Source: Sthenelais limicola (taxonomy: Eukaryota > Annelida > Polychaeta > Phyllodocida > Sigalionidae). From it: a DNA stretch of 64,000 bases. The translations under genes were made by a program, and so were the position numbers. The notes beneath the pieces are model-generated. The model worked only from the letters and a program-made list of their open reading frames with translations. It searched no databases and had not been told where the DNA came from. This document shows positions 36,424 to 46,363 of this stretch, piece by piece. Each line of letters begins with the position of its first letter. The stretch's first letter is position 1. The stretch is taken from positions 113,398,582-113,462,581 of the forward strand of contig OW804097.1 of assembly GCA_942159475.1 (NCBI GenBank), given 5' to 3'.

Positions 36424-36849
36424 GGCACTTGTCCTTATTTCAAAATCTTAGTTTAGAACGTCCTAAGAGTCTTACGAGCATGGTGTATTTCCTTATACGG
36501 GCTTCCATCCGAGCCATGAAATTCATCCTTTTGTGAAATAATAGCAATGAAAAGGTGTTTAACGTTATGTATACAAGCGTTTATTAATATACATATTGTA
36601 TACCTTGTTATTAACGAAATGTAAAAAGCAAAAATTGGCATTGCTCAGCAACTTTATCATTCTAAAATAAAATACAGTCGTAATGCTGATATTTATGGTA
36701 TAGAATAGAACAAAACCATAACCATATATATATTATATATATAAAATGCTTTGTAAGGTCTTTGTGCGAAGAATGAAGTACCAAAAATGAGGTACAAACG
36801 TGTTTTTTTTGCTGAGTAATAAAAGTATAACCGCAATGTTTTTATGGTA

Positions 36850-37720
36850 TATTTTTCGTCCATAAGGTACTATTAACTAGCACCCTTTACATAAAAAGGC
36901 ACTGTTAACTAGCGCCCTTTACATAAAATAAAAGCACCAAAACGTAGTGATACATTAAGTTACATGTACGCCACAAAAAAAGGTATGGAAGGTGGCAATA
37001 TATGTTGATGCTTTTGATATTAAAAGTATCAAAAAACAAAAAAGGAGCACCAATATAGTTCTACTATATAGAGCGCGAACATATACGCGAAATGATACAT
37101 ATCAAGTTACACACGCACGCCAAAAAAAAGACATGGAAGGTGGCGATTTTGATATTAAAAGTATCAAAAAACAAAAAAGGGGCACCAATATAGTTCTACT
37201 ATATAGAGCACCTAATTACCCGCCTGATCCACCAATATAGTTATACTATATACGCGAATATCAAGTTACACACGTACGCCAAAAAAAGGTATGGAAGGCG
37301 GCGATAGACTTTTGATACTGAAAGTATAAAAAATATAGAGTATCAAAAATACAGAGCACAAACATATACCTAATTACTCGCTGAATTCCCCCGATATAGT
37401 TCTACTACACAGGACATACGCACCAATATAGTTCTACTACAGACACATGCACCAATATAGTTCTACTATATAGAGCACAAGACATATATCTGAGAATAAA
37501 GTTTAATCGAAAGTCAACTGTTCGATGTTTACTTTTGATACTGAAAGTATCAAAAATATAGAGCACAAACATATACCTAATTACTCGCTGGATCCCCACC
37601 AATATAGTTTTAATACACAAGACATATGCATCAATGTAGTTTTACTAAAGACGCATGCACCAATATAGTTCTACTACATAGAGCACAAGACATATATCTG
37701 AGAATAGAGTCTAATCGCTA
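36850..37720 (+). repeat. Degenerate repeat array inside the Polinton
   Basis: The phrase CACCAATATAGTTCTACTA, with variants, occurs about nine times (for example near 37,048, 37,183, 37,421, 37,450 and 37,658). The block AAGTTACAC-GCACGCC-A(n)-GGTATGGAAGG recurs three times about 145-155 bp apart. The phrase TTTTGATATTAAAAGTATC also recurs. Confidence 0.7.
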
Positions 37721-38144
37721 TCGAGCGGGAAGGGTTTTATCAGAAAGCGAGAAGGCAAAAAAAAACCCCACCCAAACAGTAAACGATAACAAGTAAAAAC
37801 AATGTAACCAGCATACAGCTGTCATAGGACGTATATAAAAGAACTTTTGAGGGAAAGAACTTTCCCGTTCAATGTCATATAGCAGGGTATTTACGAAGAG
37901 AAAAATCGTGCGATTTCCATAGGTAGAGAACTGAAAAATCGGACTTAGATTTTGTTTAAAAAATGCTCAATTTACAGTAATCCACAACTAATAAAGCTAA
38001 AATGTATTTATCGTAGCGAATATTAATTAGCGTGACGTAGCTTACCTTAAGTTCAGCAAAAAAGTAATAAATTTCATAGAACTATTAATTGTACGTTATT
38101 TAAAAGAAATTTAAATCCGATATATTCTAGTGGGTGTTTTATAC

Positions 38145-41100
38145 CTATGGGTTTTTACATTCTTCGTAAATAGCCTGCCCGGGGTTTTGGATGAAAATGT
38201 TTTCATAGTTACTAAGAGAGAAAGGAGGAGGAGGAGGAACCTTAGTGGGGCGAATAATGGGGGTGGTAAGGGGGCTAACCTCTAGGCGCGTCTTCTTGCG
38301 AGCAACAGGGGAGGAAAGTGGAGAGACATGCTTGCGGCGTTCGGAGTGTTGAAGGGGAGCGGGTAGGGGGTACAGATAATCTTCGTCATCATTTAGGGGG
38401 AGTTGGCTGGGAAGAGGGGGAGGAACACCATAAAGTGAGTCGCGGAAGGTAACCGTATTCGCCCTAGGGCGCATACGTTTACTCCCTCGCCCCTGATGAA
38501 GATTTACCTTTCCCTCCGTGGCGCGAGAAATAGAAGCGGCGAGGGGATCCAGCAAATAATTAGGCAGAGCTTTACTGATGTAGGGGGTTAGATGTTTGAT
38601 CGCCGTGGTCTTGGGAGAGTCCGTGGCGGGAACAGTATTGTCCCTTTCCCCGTTACCTACCAATGGGGTTCCACCCGTATTTGGCGCCGGGGTATTCCCT
38701 CCCATGTTAGTTAACTCGAAGTGTTCATGTTCACGCGCGGTTTTTTTGCGACATTTAAGAATGTAACCAATTACCGTAAGAGTAATGGAAATTAGCGCGA
38801 GGGCGCCTGCAGCCCATTTAACTACCTTATCTACGGTGTCATCATTTGAAATAAATCGGGAAACAATCGTTCTAATCTGTGTAGCGATGGCCGATTCATT
38901 TCGCCCCTGAAAAATGAAAAAAACATGTATCACACAACAGTAAAATGTACCAAGTGTATACACAACAATAAAACGCGCTGAGAGTATTACACCTGAATAA
39001 AACACGCTAAGACTATCTAAAATGGTGAATTATTTCTCTCGCAGTACAAAAGTAGTTCATTACTGTTTACCTTCACAAGTGCTGATTTTGTTGGAAAATC
39101 GCCGATGGTTCCATGGGGGAAGGTGGAGGTTATGGGGGTGGTAGTGCTGGGTTGTCTGGAAGTGGTCTCGGCTGTGGTGGTGTCGCTGGTGGCAGGGACC
39201 CTAGATGAAAACGCAGGAGTGGTGGTGGCGGCAGCGGCATCGGTGGTGGTGGTGGTGGTGGTGGTGGTAGGGCTGCTGGCGCTCGTGGTGGAGGTGGTGG
39301 TGGTGGTAGGGCTGCTGGCTCTCGAGGTGGTGGTGGGGGCACTACTGGCGGTGCTACTGGCCGTGGTGCTGGTGGTGGTGGTGGTGGTGGTGGTGTCAAT
39401 TAGGTTTGGCGTTTCTTCGTTTGTTTCCCCATCATAAAGTCGAGGCGTCGTCTATTTTTTAAAAAAAGATGAAACATAGCTATTAGTACAGAGAAAGGAT
39501 AAAAGTGATTTTGTAGGTGGGCGGTGGGTGGGCGGGCGGGCGGGCGGGCGGGTGGGCGGGCGGGTGGGCGCATACACTCACGCGCGACGCGAACCGGGTA
39601 AAAGTGGCCGCCCTAATCTGTTTACAAAAACAATAAACGCGGAGACACAATGCACATGGCAATGATATGTTTTTCCCCTTTTCCATCTTTAAAGGTTATG
39701 TCTTGTTTTCACTGGTGGGGTTACAGTCTTGACATAATCATGTCCGAGGCTGGTTTGAAAAGTATCGAGGAGCAAATTTTATCAACGCGAGAATTTATAC
39801 GGGAGATCCAAGTTCTTGAAATTGAAGCTAAGTCTAATCTTCAGGTTCTTCTCACCAAACAACAACAAGAACGAGAAAATAACGAAATTCTATCTGTTTT
39901 AACTGAAGAAACAAATCCTTCCAGACAGGAAACTTTACCCTTTGAGCGCTATCAAGAAATTCAGGATTTTAGGACAACACCCCTTGAAAAGGAGAAGTTA
40001 CCTTTTGAACGCTATCAAGAAACTAAAACAATATTTCCTGAATTGTGCCAGCTTTTAGATAACTCTCTCACTTCTACTTCTACCCCAACTTCTACACCTT
40101 CGGACGGATCATTTGTGGGCTATACAACCCCTTCCTCGAACGTCCCTTTTGGTTTAGAATCCGTTTTTCCTACTCCTATCTCCGAGCAAGCTACGCCTTC
40201 CACTTCAAGTTCTTCTCAAGAAAATCTCGAGCAAAGCTTTGAACCTACGCCTTCCACTTCAAGCCCCAAATCTCAACCAGGGCGACTATTTTCAGCTTCC
40301 GCAGGAGCACAGCCCCCGGCAGACGCGCCCGTTAAACTATCCTCCTTTGTTGCATCTTCTAAAATCGCTAATCCTTGCCCTCCAAATACCATTACTGTCG
40401 CGCTTGTGGATAACGGTAACGTGTACGCGTTGTTGTCCTTTCCCGCATCAACAACTCCCTCCACCCCTGCAAAGGGAAAGGGAAAGGGAAAGGGAAAGGG
40501 AAACAGAGCAAAGACTCTTCAACCTGTGGCGATTACACCCTCATCTTCTCAACCCGTAGTAATCACACCATTAAAAGACAAAAGCGGTAACGTTGTGCCA
40601 ATAAATATTTTTCCAGTTTCCCCTACATCAGATAATGATGATGATGATGATGATGATGAAAATCAAGAAGAAGAAAATCAAGAAGTGCTGGGGAGGGGGA
40701 TGCGCGTGAAAAGACCAAGTACGCGTGTCTCTGCAGCTAATGCCTCTACCTCTTTTTGCGGGTTTCTCTGTGAGATTTGTGGGGTAGTGTTTCCGCATAG
40801 AGCAAATATGGCTAGACATAGCCGAAGTCATCATAAGGAACTTAAACCTAAGAAAACGGCGGGAAAACCTACATGCGTTATTTGCAAGGCGCAATTTAAA
40901 AGAAAGGACATTTTAACGAGGCATAACATAAGAGGATGCTTTCCACGCCCATATTAACTTTTCATAGCAAACCAGCGTGTATAATGTAGTCAAATATTAA
41001 CTTTTCATAGCAAACCAGCGTGTATAATGTAGTCAAATATTAACTTTTCATAGCAAACTAGCGTGTATAATGTAGTCAAATATTAACTTTTCATAGCAAA

Positions 41101-42068
41101 CCAGCGTGTATAATGTAGTCAAATATTAACTTTTCATAGCAAACCAGCGTGTATAATGTAGTCAAATATTAATTTTCCATAGCAAACTATATTTAACCGC
41201 TTTTATAAGTAATCCTTAGCTGTACACCGGTTTTATGTCTTTCAATGATATTTAATTCTACTTTTGTGTATACATATATATGCAAGAACGGCTTTGTAAA
41301 CATTTTCCAAAGTTAACCTCTTTTTAAATATTAAGATATCCGGTTTTAGGGTGTTGTGTCATATATATTATATTATACGCGCTGACCCAACACCCCAAAA
41401 ACAGACTCTTTTTGCTTAAGTCCATGTTGAACTACAGCCATGCAAAGGCAGAAAATCGCTATTTCATTAATATTGAGTTAAAGTTTCGCCATCAAGTTTT
41501 ATCATATCTAAATTACCATCTCCCAAACTTCCAACTTAAAAATAAAAATAGTTTTAGTCATTTTTCTCAGTTTTGATTTTTTGGAATAATAAACATAGGC
41601 TTAAGATCCGAACAACATTGTACAACTAAAGCTGACCTCTTTTTGAATTGTAAGGCACCTTAAAATCGAGAAGTGCTTGGTTTTGGGGTGTTGGGTCACA
41701 TATATTTTACCTACCTGTTTGGGACAAGAGGAAATAAAGCTGATGTGCAGCGATTTAAAAATCGCACTGGTCTTCTCACAATCTTCGATCTGCAAATGTC
41801 CTACTTTAATTGTTTTGAGGTTGGGGTACACTCCCAAAGTTCTTCGTAGATCGAAAGAAGACAACGATAACAGACGAGCAGCCGACAAATCAACTATCTC
41901 AATCCAATCCGTATTGACTTGGGGATTGAACAGATGCCCTTCGGTCACTCGGTAACCGCACACTAACTTGTTTGTTTGCCCCCGGCAAACACAAATTCTG
42001 CAAATATTTGCCTCAACACAAAGAAGAAAATAGACCGCAAGAAGCAAAACGCCGGCGCGCTTGTCCAT
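38145..42068 (-). CDS. Polinton glycoprotein 1: LRRNT-like domain, mucin stalk, TM (498 aa, 3 exons)
   Basis: The exons are 42,068-41,715, 39,451-39,071 and 38,906-38,145; all joins are phase 0 with GT-AG borders. Residues 1-20 are a clear signal peptide (MDKRAGVLLLAVYFLLCVEA). It is followed by an LRRNT-like cysteine pattern (C23, C26, C28, C37) and leucine-rich segments (WIEIVDLSAARLLSLSSFDL). Exon 2 is a 127-residue Thr/Ser/Ala/Pro stalk, presumably heavily O-glycosylated. Exon 3 carries one membrane helix (about residues 276-295, WAAGALALISITLTVIGYIL), a basic stop-transfer (KCRKK) and a ~200-residue tail with polyproline runs and tyrosine motifs (NYENIF, YEEC). The protein should sit in the host or virion membrane with the cysteine domain outside. 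It pairs with the similar glycoprotein 2 next door, transcribed divergently. Its 2.3-kb first intron contains a whole gene on the other strand. Exon joining is inferred from frame and signals; an unseen extra exon is possible. Confidence 0.72.
39740..40957 (+). CDS. Polinton zinc-finger protein nested in an intron (405 aa)
   Basis: The start MSEAGLKSIEEQ at 39,740 is preferred because a coiled-coil-like helix begins there. In-frame ATGs at 39,650, 39,656 and 39,662 would add up to 30 residues. The layout is: an N-terminal helical region of about 50 residues; two copies of LPFERYQE; a long Ser/Thr/Pro-rich disordered middle; a KGKGKGKGKG stretch; an acidic run (DNDDDDDDDENQEEE); then two C-terminal zinc fingers, one C2H2 (CEICGVVF with HSRSH) and one C2HC (CVICKAQF with HNIRGC). 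It is likely a nuclear DNA-binding regulator of the element or host; target unknown. The gene lies wholly inside intron 1 of glycoprotein 1, on the opposite strand. Its stop codon falls in the first unit of a 43-bp tandem array. Confidence 0.82.
   Translation: MSEAGLKSIEEQILSTREFIREIQVLEIEAKSNLQVLLTKQQQERENNEILSVLTEETNPSRQETLPFERYQEIQDFRTTPLEKEKLPFERYQETKTIFPELCQLLDNSLTSTSTPTSTPSDGSFVGYTTPSSNVPFGLESVFPTPISEQATPSTSSSSQENLEQSFEPTPSTSSPKSQPGRLFSASAGAQPPADAPVKLSSFVASSKIANPCPPNTITVALVDNGNVYALLSFPASTTPSTPAKGKGKGKGKGNRAKTLQPVAITPSSSQPVVITPLKDKSGNVVPINIFPVSPTSDNDDDDDDDENQEEENQEVLGRGMRVKRPSTRVSAANASTSFCGFLCEICGVVFPHRANMARHSRSHHKELKPKKTAGKPTCVICKAQFKRKDILTRHNIRGCFPRPY
40952..41190 (+). repeat. 43-bp tandem array, five and a half units
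   Basis: The unit begins TATTAACTTTTCATAGCAAA (then CCAGCGTGTATAATG) and recurs at 40,952, 40,995, 41,038, 41,081 and 41,124. A decayed sixth is at 41,167. The first five are nearly identical. The array forms the 3' flank of the zinc-finger gene. Confidence 0.92.
41295..41705. repeat. Duplicated ~90-bp segment and inverted CCCAACACCCC motif
   Basis: The sequence around 41,295-41,370 (AACCTCTTTTTAAAT, then GGTTTTAGGGTGTTG) is repeated in diverged form at 41,625-41,705 (GACCTCTTTTTGAAT, then GGTTTTGGGGTGTTGGGTCA). Between them, GACCCAACACCCCAAAAACA at 41,384 is the complement of the latter, giving an inverted pair with a ~275-bp loop. It lies next to the splice donor of glycoprotein 1 exon 1. 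Confidence 0.6.
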
Positions 42069-42600
42069 CTTGCTGCTTTCTTGGATGTAGTGTGCTTGAA
42101 GGAAAAAAAGGCGCCAACACTAACAGGAAAGGTTTACCTCGTCACGTGATGTAAACAGTACATATATTACTTTAATTTCACTGATAGATAAATTAGTATG
42201 ATTTTATAAATTAATTATAAATTAAAAATAGTCTTTTTGCGGTGTAAGGAAATTTATTTATTTATTTATTTATTCAACTAACTGCATTCGGAGGCAATAA
42301 TATCGGGGTTTCCCTTTAATAAAGCGCGCGAGGTAAATTACGATAAATATACGCATATATAGCCGGAACATCGCCATACACCGATTGATAATTATAATAC
42401 TTAATCCACTGAAATGTTTACACTGTTGAATTAAAAAGGAGTGAGTTAATATATAGAGAAAGCGGTATATTTTTAAATAATGACGTCATAGTTTCTGCTG
42501 AACTCTAGTGTATCTAGGGAAATCCCTGCGGGAACTCCCTTTAAGGTAGTGACGTCACACACCGCAGTGAATATATTCGCGCGAACAACATCCCATCTGT
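42069..42600. promoter_or_regulatory. Divergent promoter region of the two glycoprotein genes
   Basis: The start codon of glycoprotein 1 (minus) and the first exon of glycoprotein 2 (plus) face away from each other across this ~530-bp AT-rich stretch. It contains an (ATTT)n run at about 42,250-42,275 and TATA-like motifs (TATATAG near 42,357 and ATATATAGAG near 42,449). A shared promoter is inferred from layout. Confidence 0.4.
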
Positions 42601-42821
42601 GTGAATAACACACATTGCGTAAATTTAAGAAGACTTTTCTCTTTCTCTATATTTTTACAAGTTAATACAGAAAGTCATCAAGAGGCCGTGACAAGGGAAA
42701 AGAAAATATCTATAGTAGAATTATTTTCTGCCGCCCTTGTCTGCCGTCCTTGTCCTTCCGGTTTTTTTCATCGTGGTGCCTTCTTCTCCCTTAACGTTCA
42801 TCGAGAGAAAATACCGAAAGG
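42601..42821 (+). other. 5' non-coding exon of glycoprotein 2
   Basis: A donor (ACCGAAAG|GTAAGC) at 42,822 pairs with an acceptor (GTTTGTTACAG) ending at 43,403. The frame stays open across the join but has no ATG before 43,451, so this exon is probably untranslated leader. Its 5' end is not defined. Confidence 0.5.
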
Positions 42822-43450
42822 TAAGCCTTGAAAATTAGCTAATTTTAAATGTCTAACCCCGCGTTTCGCTAAATATACACTTAATTGACAGTCTTAAGAT
42901 ACCGAGAAAGGTACAGTGACACACTAAAATGAGTCTATGCGTAAACTTGAGGGCGATATATTATCGGTGTTTTTGCCAGTATCAAGGCAGGAGAAACTAG
43001 GTCCCACGTGTTGTTTGCGATGAAATGTGGGTGCGGGAGCCTGTGGTAGTTATCTTTCTATTTACGCTTTGTCAGCTGTTGTGGAGTAAAAAATGAACTT
43101 TAGAGATAATGCTTTTTAGTCAACTTGGGTATTTGTTGATAAGCACTTTTTGACTACAGCGATATACTCGCTAACGAGTAGACAATACAGAAATAGAAGA
43201 ACTTGGCTTATCCACAAGCGCCCATTTCTTAATCATGAGAGCTAAAACAATACTTCCGGGATTATCTAGATATTTGTGCTTCTACGTCGTACCATGCTAC
43301 AGTCTGATTTAACGCAATAGCGATTGTACATTCAAGAATTGACTTACATGTAATGTTATGTATATGTGCTAGTAGTGATAGACTAAATTTTTGTTTGTTA
43401 CAGACCCTAGGAAGTGTTTTATTCTCGTTTCTGAAGACCAGGGAAAGAGG

Positions 43451-43972
43451 ATGTTTGTTTTCACGGTTTTGCTGTCGGTATGGTTAATACTGGCGTTCAT
43501 TCCTTTTGTCGCTACACATGATACCTATGAATGCCAGGTGGGTAAAGCGATGGATTTGTGCTGGAGAGTCTCACCTAAATGTGAGTGCCATATTGATCAT
43601 AAAATAATATGCAGGAACAAGAACTTTAATCCGATGGATCCTCGACTTTGCGCCCCGAAAAATACAAAAGTATTCGATTTCAAGGGCTCTAGCATGGATA
43701 GGTTTCACATAAGATTTTTTGATTTTTTCCACAGTGTCATATTTGTGGATATAACAAACTCGGCTGTGCAATTTAATTGTTCTTCAATTCCGAGTAATTT
43801 AACATTTAAATTGAAAACAGACTGTTCAGTACCAAGCCCATCTTCAGCAATTAGCAGCACTACAGATTTAACCCCACCTTCAACTTTTCTGCTAACCTCA
43901 CCTTTGACTACCCACAGTGCTTCCACTACCACCACCACCGCCACCACAATCACCAATACCACTACCAACATT

Positions 43973-44029
<57 letters not shown>

Positions 44030-44326
44030 TCATACCTAAATACTAGCGTCAGCATTATTAGACCAACTTCCGCACTTACATTGAGTGCTATGACTATCTT
44101 ACCGACTATTAGTGCTAGTTGGTCCCACGTTAGCTCGCAACCTTCCTTAAGTGTTGTATCAGCCAGCAGTGCTATTGAAACTTTAAATGAACCTGCGAGG
44201 AGATCGATTGCTATTGGTATTGGAGTTAGTGTGGGTGTACTTATCATGTTATTTGTGTCATTATTATTATTGTCATACAAACTAAAGTTTGCTGATTCTA
44301 TTCTCGCACGATTTAGAAGCTGGTGA
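43451..44326 (+). CDS. Polinton glycoprotein 2: LRRNT-like domain, Ser/Thr mucin stalk, TM (291 aa)
   Basis: The ATG at 43,451 opens a strong signal peptide (MFVFTVLLSVWLILAFIPFV). Next comes a cysteine-rich head (C37, C44, C46, C54, C67, C110, C125) whose spacing C-x-C-x7-C followed by leucine/phenylalanine-rich segments resembles the head of glycoprotein 1. Then there is a long Ser/Thr stalk including about 20 serines encoded by an AGC microsatellite (43,972-44,030) and several N-x-S/T sites. One membrane helix lies near residues 250-278 (IAIGIGVSVGVLIMLFVSLL), with a short basic tail. It is likely a cell-surface or virion-surface mucin-type glycoprotein. It is convergent with the protease gene, whose stop lies 218 bp away. 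The two glycoproteins look like diverged paralogues, though the similarity is in layout more than in sequence. Receptor binding is inference. Confidence 0.8.
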
Positions 44327-44544
44327 CTTAGGACAGGAGCGAGTGTAGAGTATCTCGAAATGGAAGCGCAGTGGAATGAAACGGCATTGGATTAACTCCT
44401 CAATAACAAAAGGCTGGTATGAGCTTAATACTCTTTATTTACTGCTCAACATACATACAGCTACATTATAAGTATAAAACTAGTAAAGATACAAGCTTAT
44501 TTTCAATGAATTATTACTATTGTAACTTAGCATTACAGGCATTA
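44327..44544. other. Convergent 3' region
   Basis: This short AT-rich gap lies between the stop codons of glycoprotein 2 (plus) and the protease (minus). It must hold the 3' ends of both transcripts. I could not assign poly(A) sites firmly. Confidence 0.4.
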
Positions 44545-45012
44545 TTAACCGCATTTGCTCCAAAATTCCACAATTTGGTCATTTTTCTTATGATCAGAGC
44601 TAAATATACTTAAAAAATCTTGCATTGTCCAGTTATGAAAATATTTCAGATAAATATATAACACACAGTATTGTCCGCACACCGTGCTTTTATTTCCTTG
44701 TAGTACTTTAGCGTTGTATTGGTATTTTTTTGCGTTGTTTACATAAAAATTATTTAATACCGGATCGTAATATTCAGGATTTTGTCCAAGTGAATCAAAA
44801 AACTCAGCAGATTGATTTCTGTTCATCGGTAAATAGACAACAACCCAGTGCTCATCTCCTTTACACGAATTAACTGTGTTTAATATGTAATATCGCGATC
44901 CTTTAGGCGCTTTTGTCGGTAAATCATCAATAGTTACTGTTCCTTTGTATGTTGGTATCGAACTTAAACAATTATTAATGTCCACATCGCTCATTCCTCT
45001 AATTTGATCCAT
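44545..45012 (-). CDS. PRO: Adenovirus-type cysteine protease (maturation protease), 155 aa
   Basis: The family (Ulp1/adenain, C5-like) cleaves capsid and core precursor proteins during particle maturation. The catalytic residues are visible in the expected order: H55 (GDEHWVVVY), D73 in AEFFDSLG, Q105 (LQGN) and C112 in VCGQYC. The length is usual for Polinton proteases. It is the last gene of the minus-strand core block; its ATG follows the major capsid stop after two bases (TAA GC ATG). No damage is seen. A deSUMOylase-like role on host proteins is an alternative but less likely given the capsid genes beside it. Confidence 0.92.
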   Translation of the reverse strand: MDQIRGMSDVDINNCLSSIPTYKGTVTIDDLPTKAPKGSRYYILNTVNSCKGDEHWVVVYLPMNRNQSAEFFDSLGQNPEYYDPVLNNFYVNNAKKYQYNAKVLQGNKSTVCGQYCVLYIYLKYFHNWTMQDFLSIFSSDHKKNDQIVEFWSKCG

Positions 45013-45014
45013 GC

Positions 45015-46361
45015 TTAGTTTTCTACGTACACATTTCGCGCGGAGTCAATTTTAACCAGGCTGGGACTTGTGGCATACGCAATTAGTGTAACTGCTTCTG
45101 GAAGTTTGTTCGCAAATGAGACTGTTAGTCGGGTGTTGCCTCGTTTTAGTGTGGTAAGCACTTCTTCTTGTCGGTGCTTCTTAACGTCAAAAATATATAT
45201 TGCGTATCCTCCTTTAAAGTCTTCCTGGGAAATGTTGGGGGCCTCCTTTTGATGTGGCGGACGTGATTCAAACAACGCCGCATAAGCCTCTGTAAAGTGG
45301 TTATTAGCAAAGTCCGGCTCAAAGGGGCGTCCGGGAACGGATTTTTCATTTACTTCGAAACTCAGTTTGTTCAGGTTAAAGTGCTGTAGGTTAAACGGAT
45401 TTTTTGTAGAATTGCCGTTGTACGCTGTTCCTGAGACCAGACATATCACAAGTTCATCTGGGATTAGATCTTGAAATATGCCATCCCTTCCCCACTCATA
45501 ATTACCTTGAGGAATGTTAAAGGCCTTTAGTTCGCTCCTGATAATAGGGTACAATGCCGGCGTTTTTTCAATTTTCTGATTCTGAACTTGTAGTAGCCCC
45601 TCATTAACTTTAACAAAGGGAACTTGCAATGTGATGTCTTTAATGTGGACAGAATAGGTTTTAGAAGTGCGTGTACCGCCTGAAGTAAAAGGTGCGTACA
45701 GCAACCTAAATGGATCTGTAGCCGGGTAAAGATTTATGCTTAGCGGTACGCCGTTTACTATTAACCGGGACTGTTCAGCTATGTCACAAGCTAAAGTTGA
45801 CATAAGTTTCACTTCTTTACCGTTAGTAGTCCATCCATGACGCGTTGAAACGCCCGAGCCCACTGCTGATGCTTTCACATGTTCGTCCATAAATCCAGCT
45901 GAGTCTTTTGCAAACCCCCCTATGGAAAACCAGTTAATATGGTCATTTACCCCATAACGCAGCAGGGTGTCTAGATATGCTTTGTAGGCCAAGTTGCAAG
46001 ACACACCACCATTAACTTGAGTTTGCTGAAGCCCAACCTCCATTCGATTGAATATGGACATGCTGCCCATGTTGATCAGAGTTACGTCATCTACTGTGGT
46101 GGCTTTAATTGGTTTTCCCCCATCGTTAAATATTTGTAAAGTGGTCAACAGCCGTGTATTTTTCAAGTCCAAATAATTTCCCGAATTGTTTTGAACATCA
46201 AATGTAATGGGTGAATCACTTGAAATTACTCCCGTAGGCTTAAATTCCTTAATACAGATGTTTTTTATAGACGTGTCTACCGGAGGAAGGTGAAATAAGT
46301 CCAAACGCTCGGTAAATCCTTCCTCCGCGTTATTAAGTATATATGTGGAAGACGATGACAT
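45015..46361 (-). CDS. Major capsid protein, double jelly-roll (448 aa)
   Basis: This is the large structural protein expected to form the trimeric capsomers of a Polinton virion. The start region (FKPTGVISSDSPITFDVQNN, then LDLKNTRLLTTLQIF) matches the pattern of Polinton and adintovirus major capsid proteins. In these, an early phrase on amino acids 'ly... I.F.v...... YLdL..t.L....i' begins the first jelly-roll. The remainder is beta-rich with few helices and no membrane helix. The length, 448, is on the short side for this family. The gene is placed between the basic core protein (two bases upstream) and the protease (two bases downstream), the usual morphogenetic order. The assignment is by pattern and position. 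Confidence 0.88.
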   Translation of the reverse strand: MSSSSTYILNNAEEGFTERLDLFHLPPVDTSIKNICIKEFKPTGVISSDSPITFDVQNNSGNYLDLKNTRLLTTLQIFNDGGKPIKATTVDDVTLINMGSMSIFNRMEVGLQQTQVNGGVSCNLAYKAYLDTLLRYGVNDHINWFSIGGFAKDSAGFMDEHVKASAVGSGVSTRHGWTTNGKEVKLMSTLACDIAEQSRLIVNGVPLSINLYPATDPFRLLYAPFTSGGTRTSKTYSVHIKDITLQVPFVKVNEGLLQVQNQKIEKTPALYPIIRSELKAFNIPQGNYEWGRDGIFQDLIPDELVICLVSGTAYNGNSTKNPFNLQHFNLNKLSFEVNEKSVPGRPFEPDFANNHFTEAYAALFESRPPHQKEAPNISQEDFKGGYAIYIFDVKKHRQEEVLTTLKRGNTRLTVSFANKLPEAVTLIAYATSPSLVKIDSARNVYVEN

Positions 46362-46363
46362 TT

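Larger units (their letters stand above)
36141..38144. other. Polinton 2-kb non-coding tract
   Basis: No protein gene can be supported between gene B and the stop of glycoprotein 1. The tract holds a tRNA-like relic at 36,331-36,423, a degenerate repeat array at about 36,850-37,720, and otherwise AT-rich DNA. Short frames in the array are repeat products. Confidence 0.6.

Noticed and set aside
39105..39437. Val-rich plus-strand frame (110 aa) and Pro-rich minus-strand frame (39,130-39,399)
   Set aside because: They are other frames of the Thr/Ser stalk exon of glycoprotein 1; the Thr/Ser frame is the one that joins in phase with exons on both sides.
40952..41190. CRISPR-like direct repeats
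   Set aside because: There are no unique spacers, the units are contiguous, and the setting is eukaryotic.
43705..44280. 191-aa Leu/Val-rich minus-strand frame
   Set aside because: It is the antisense shadow of the serine and threonine codon runs in glycoprotein 2.
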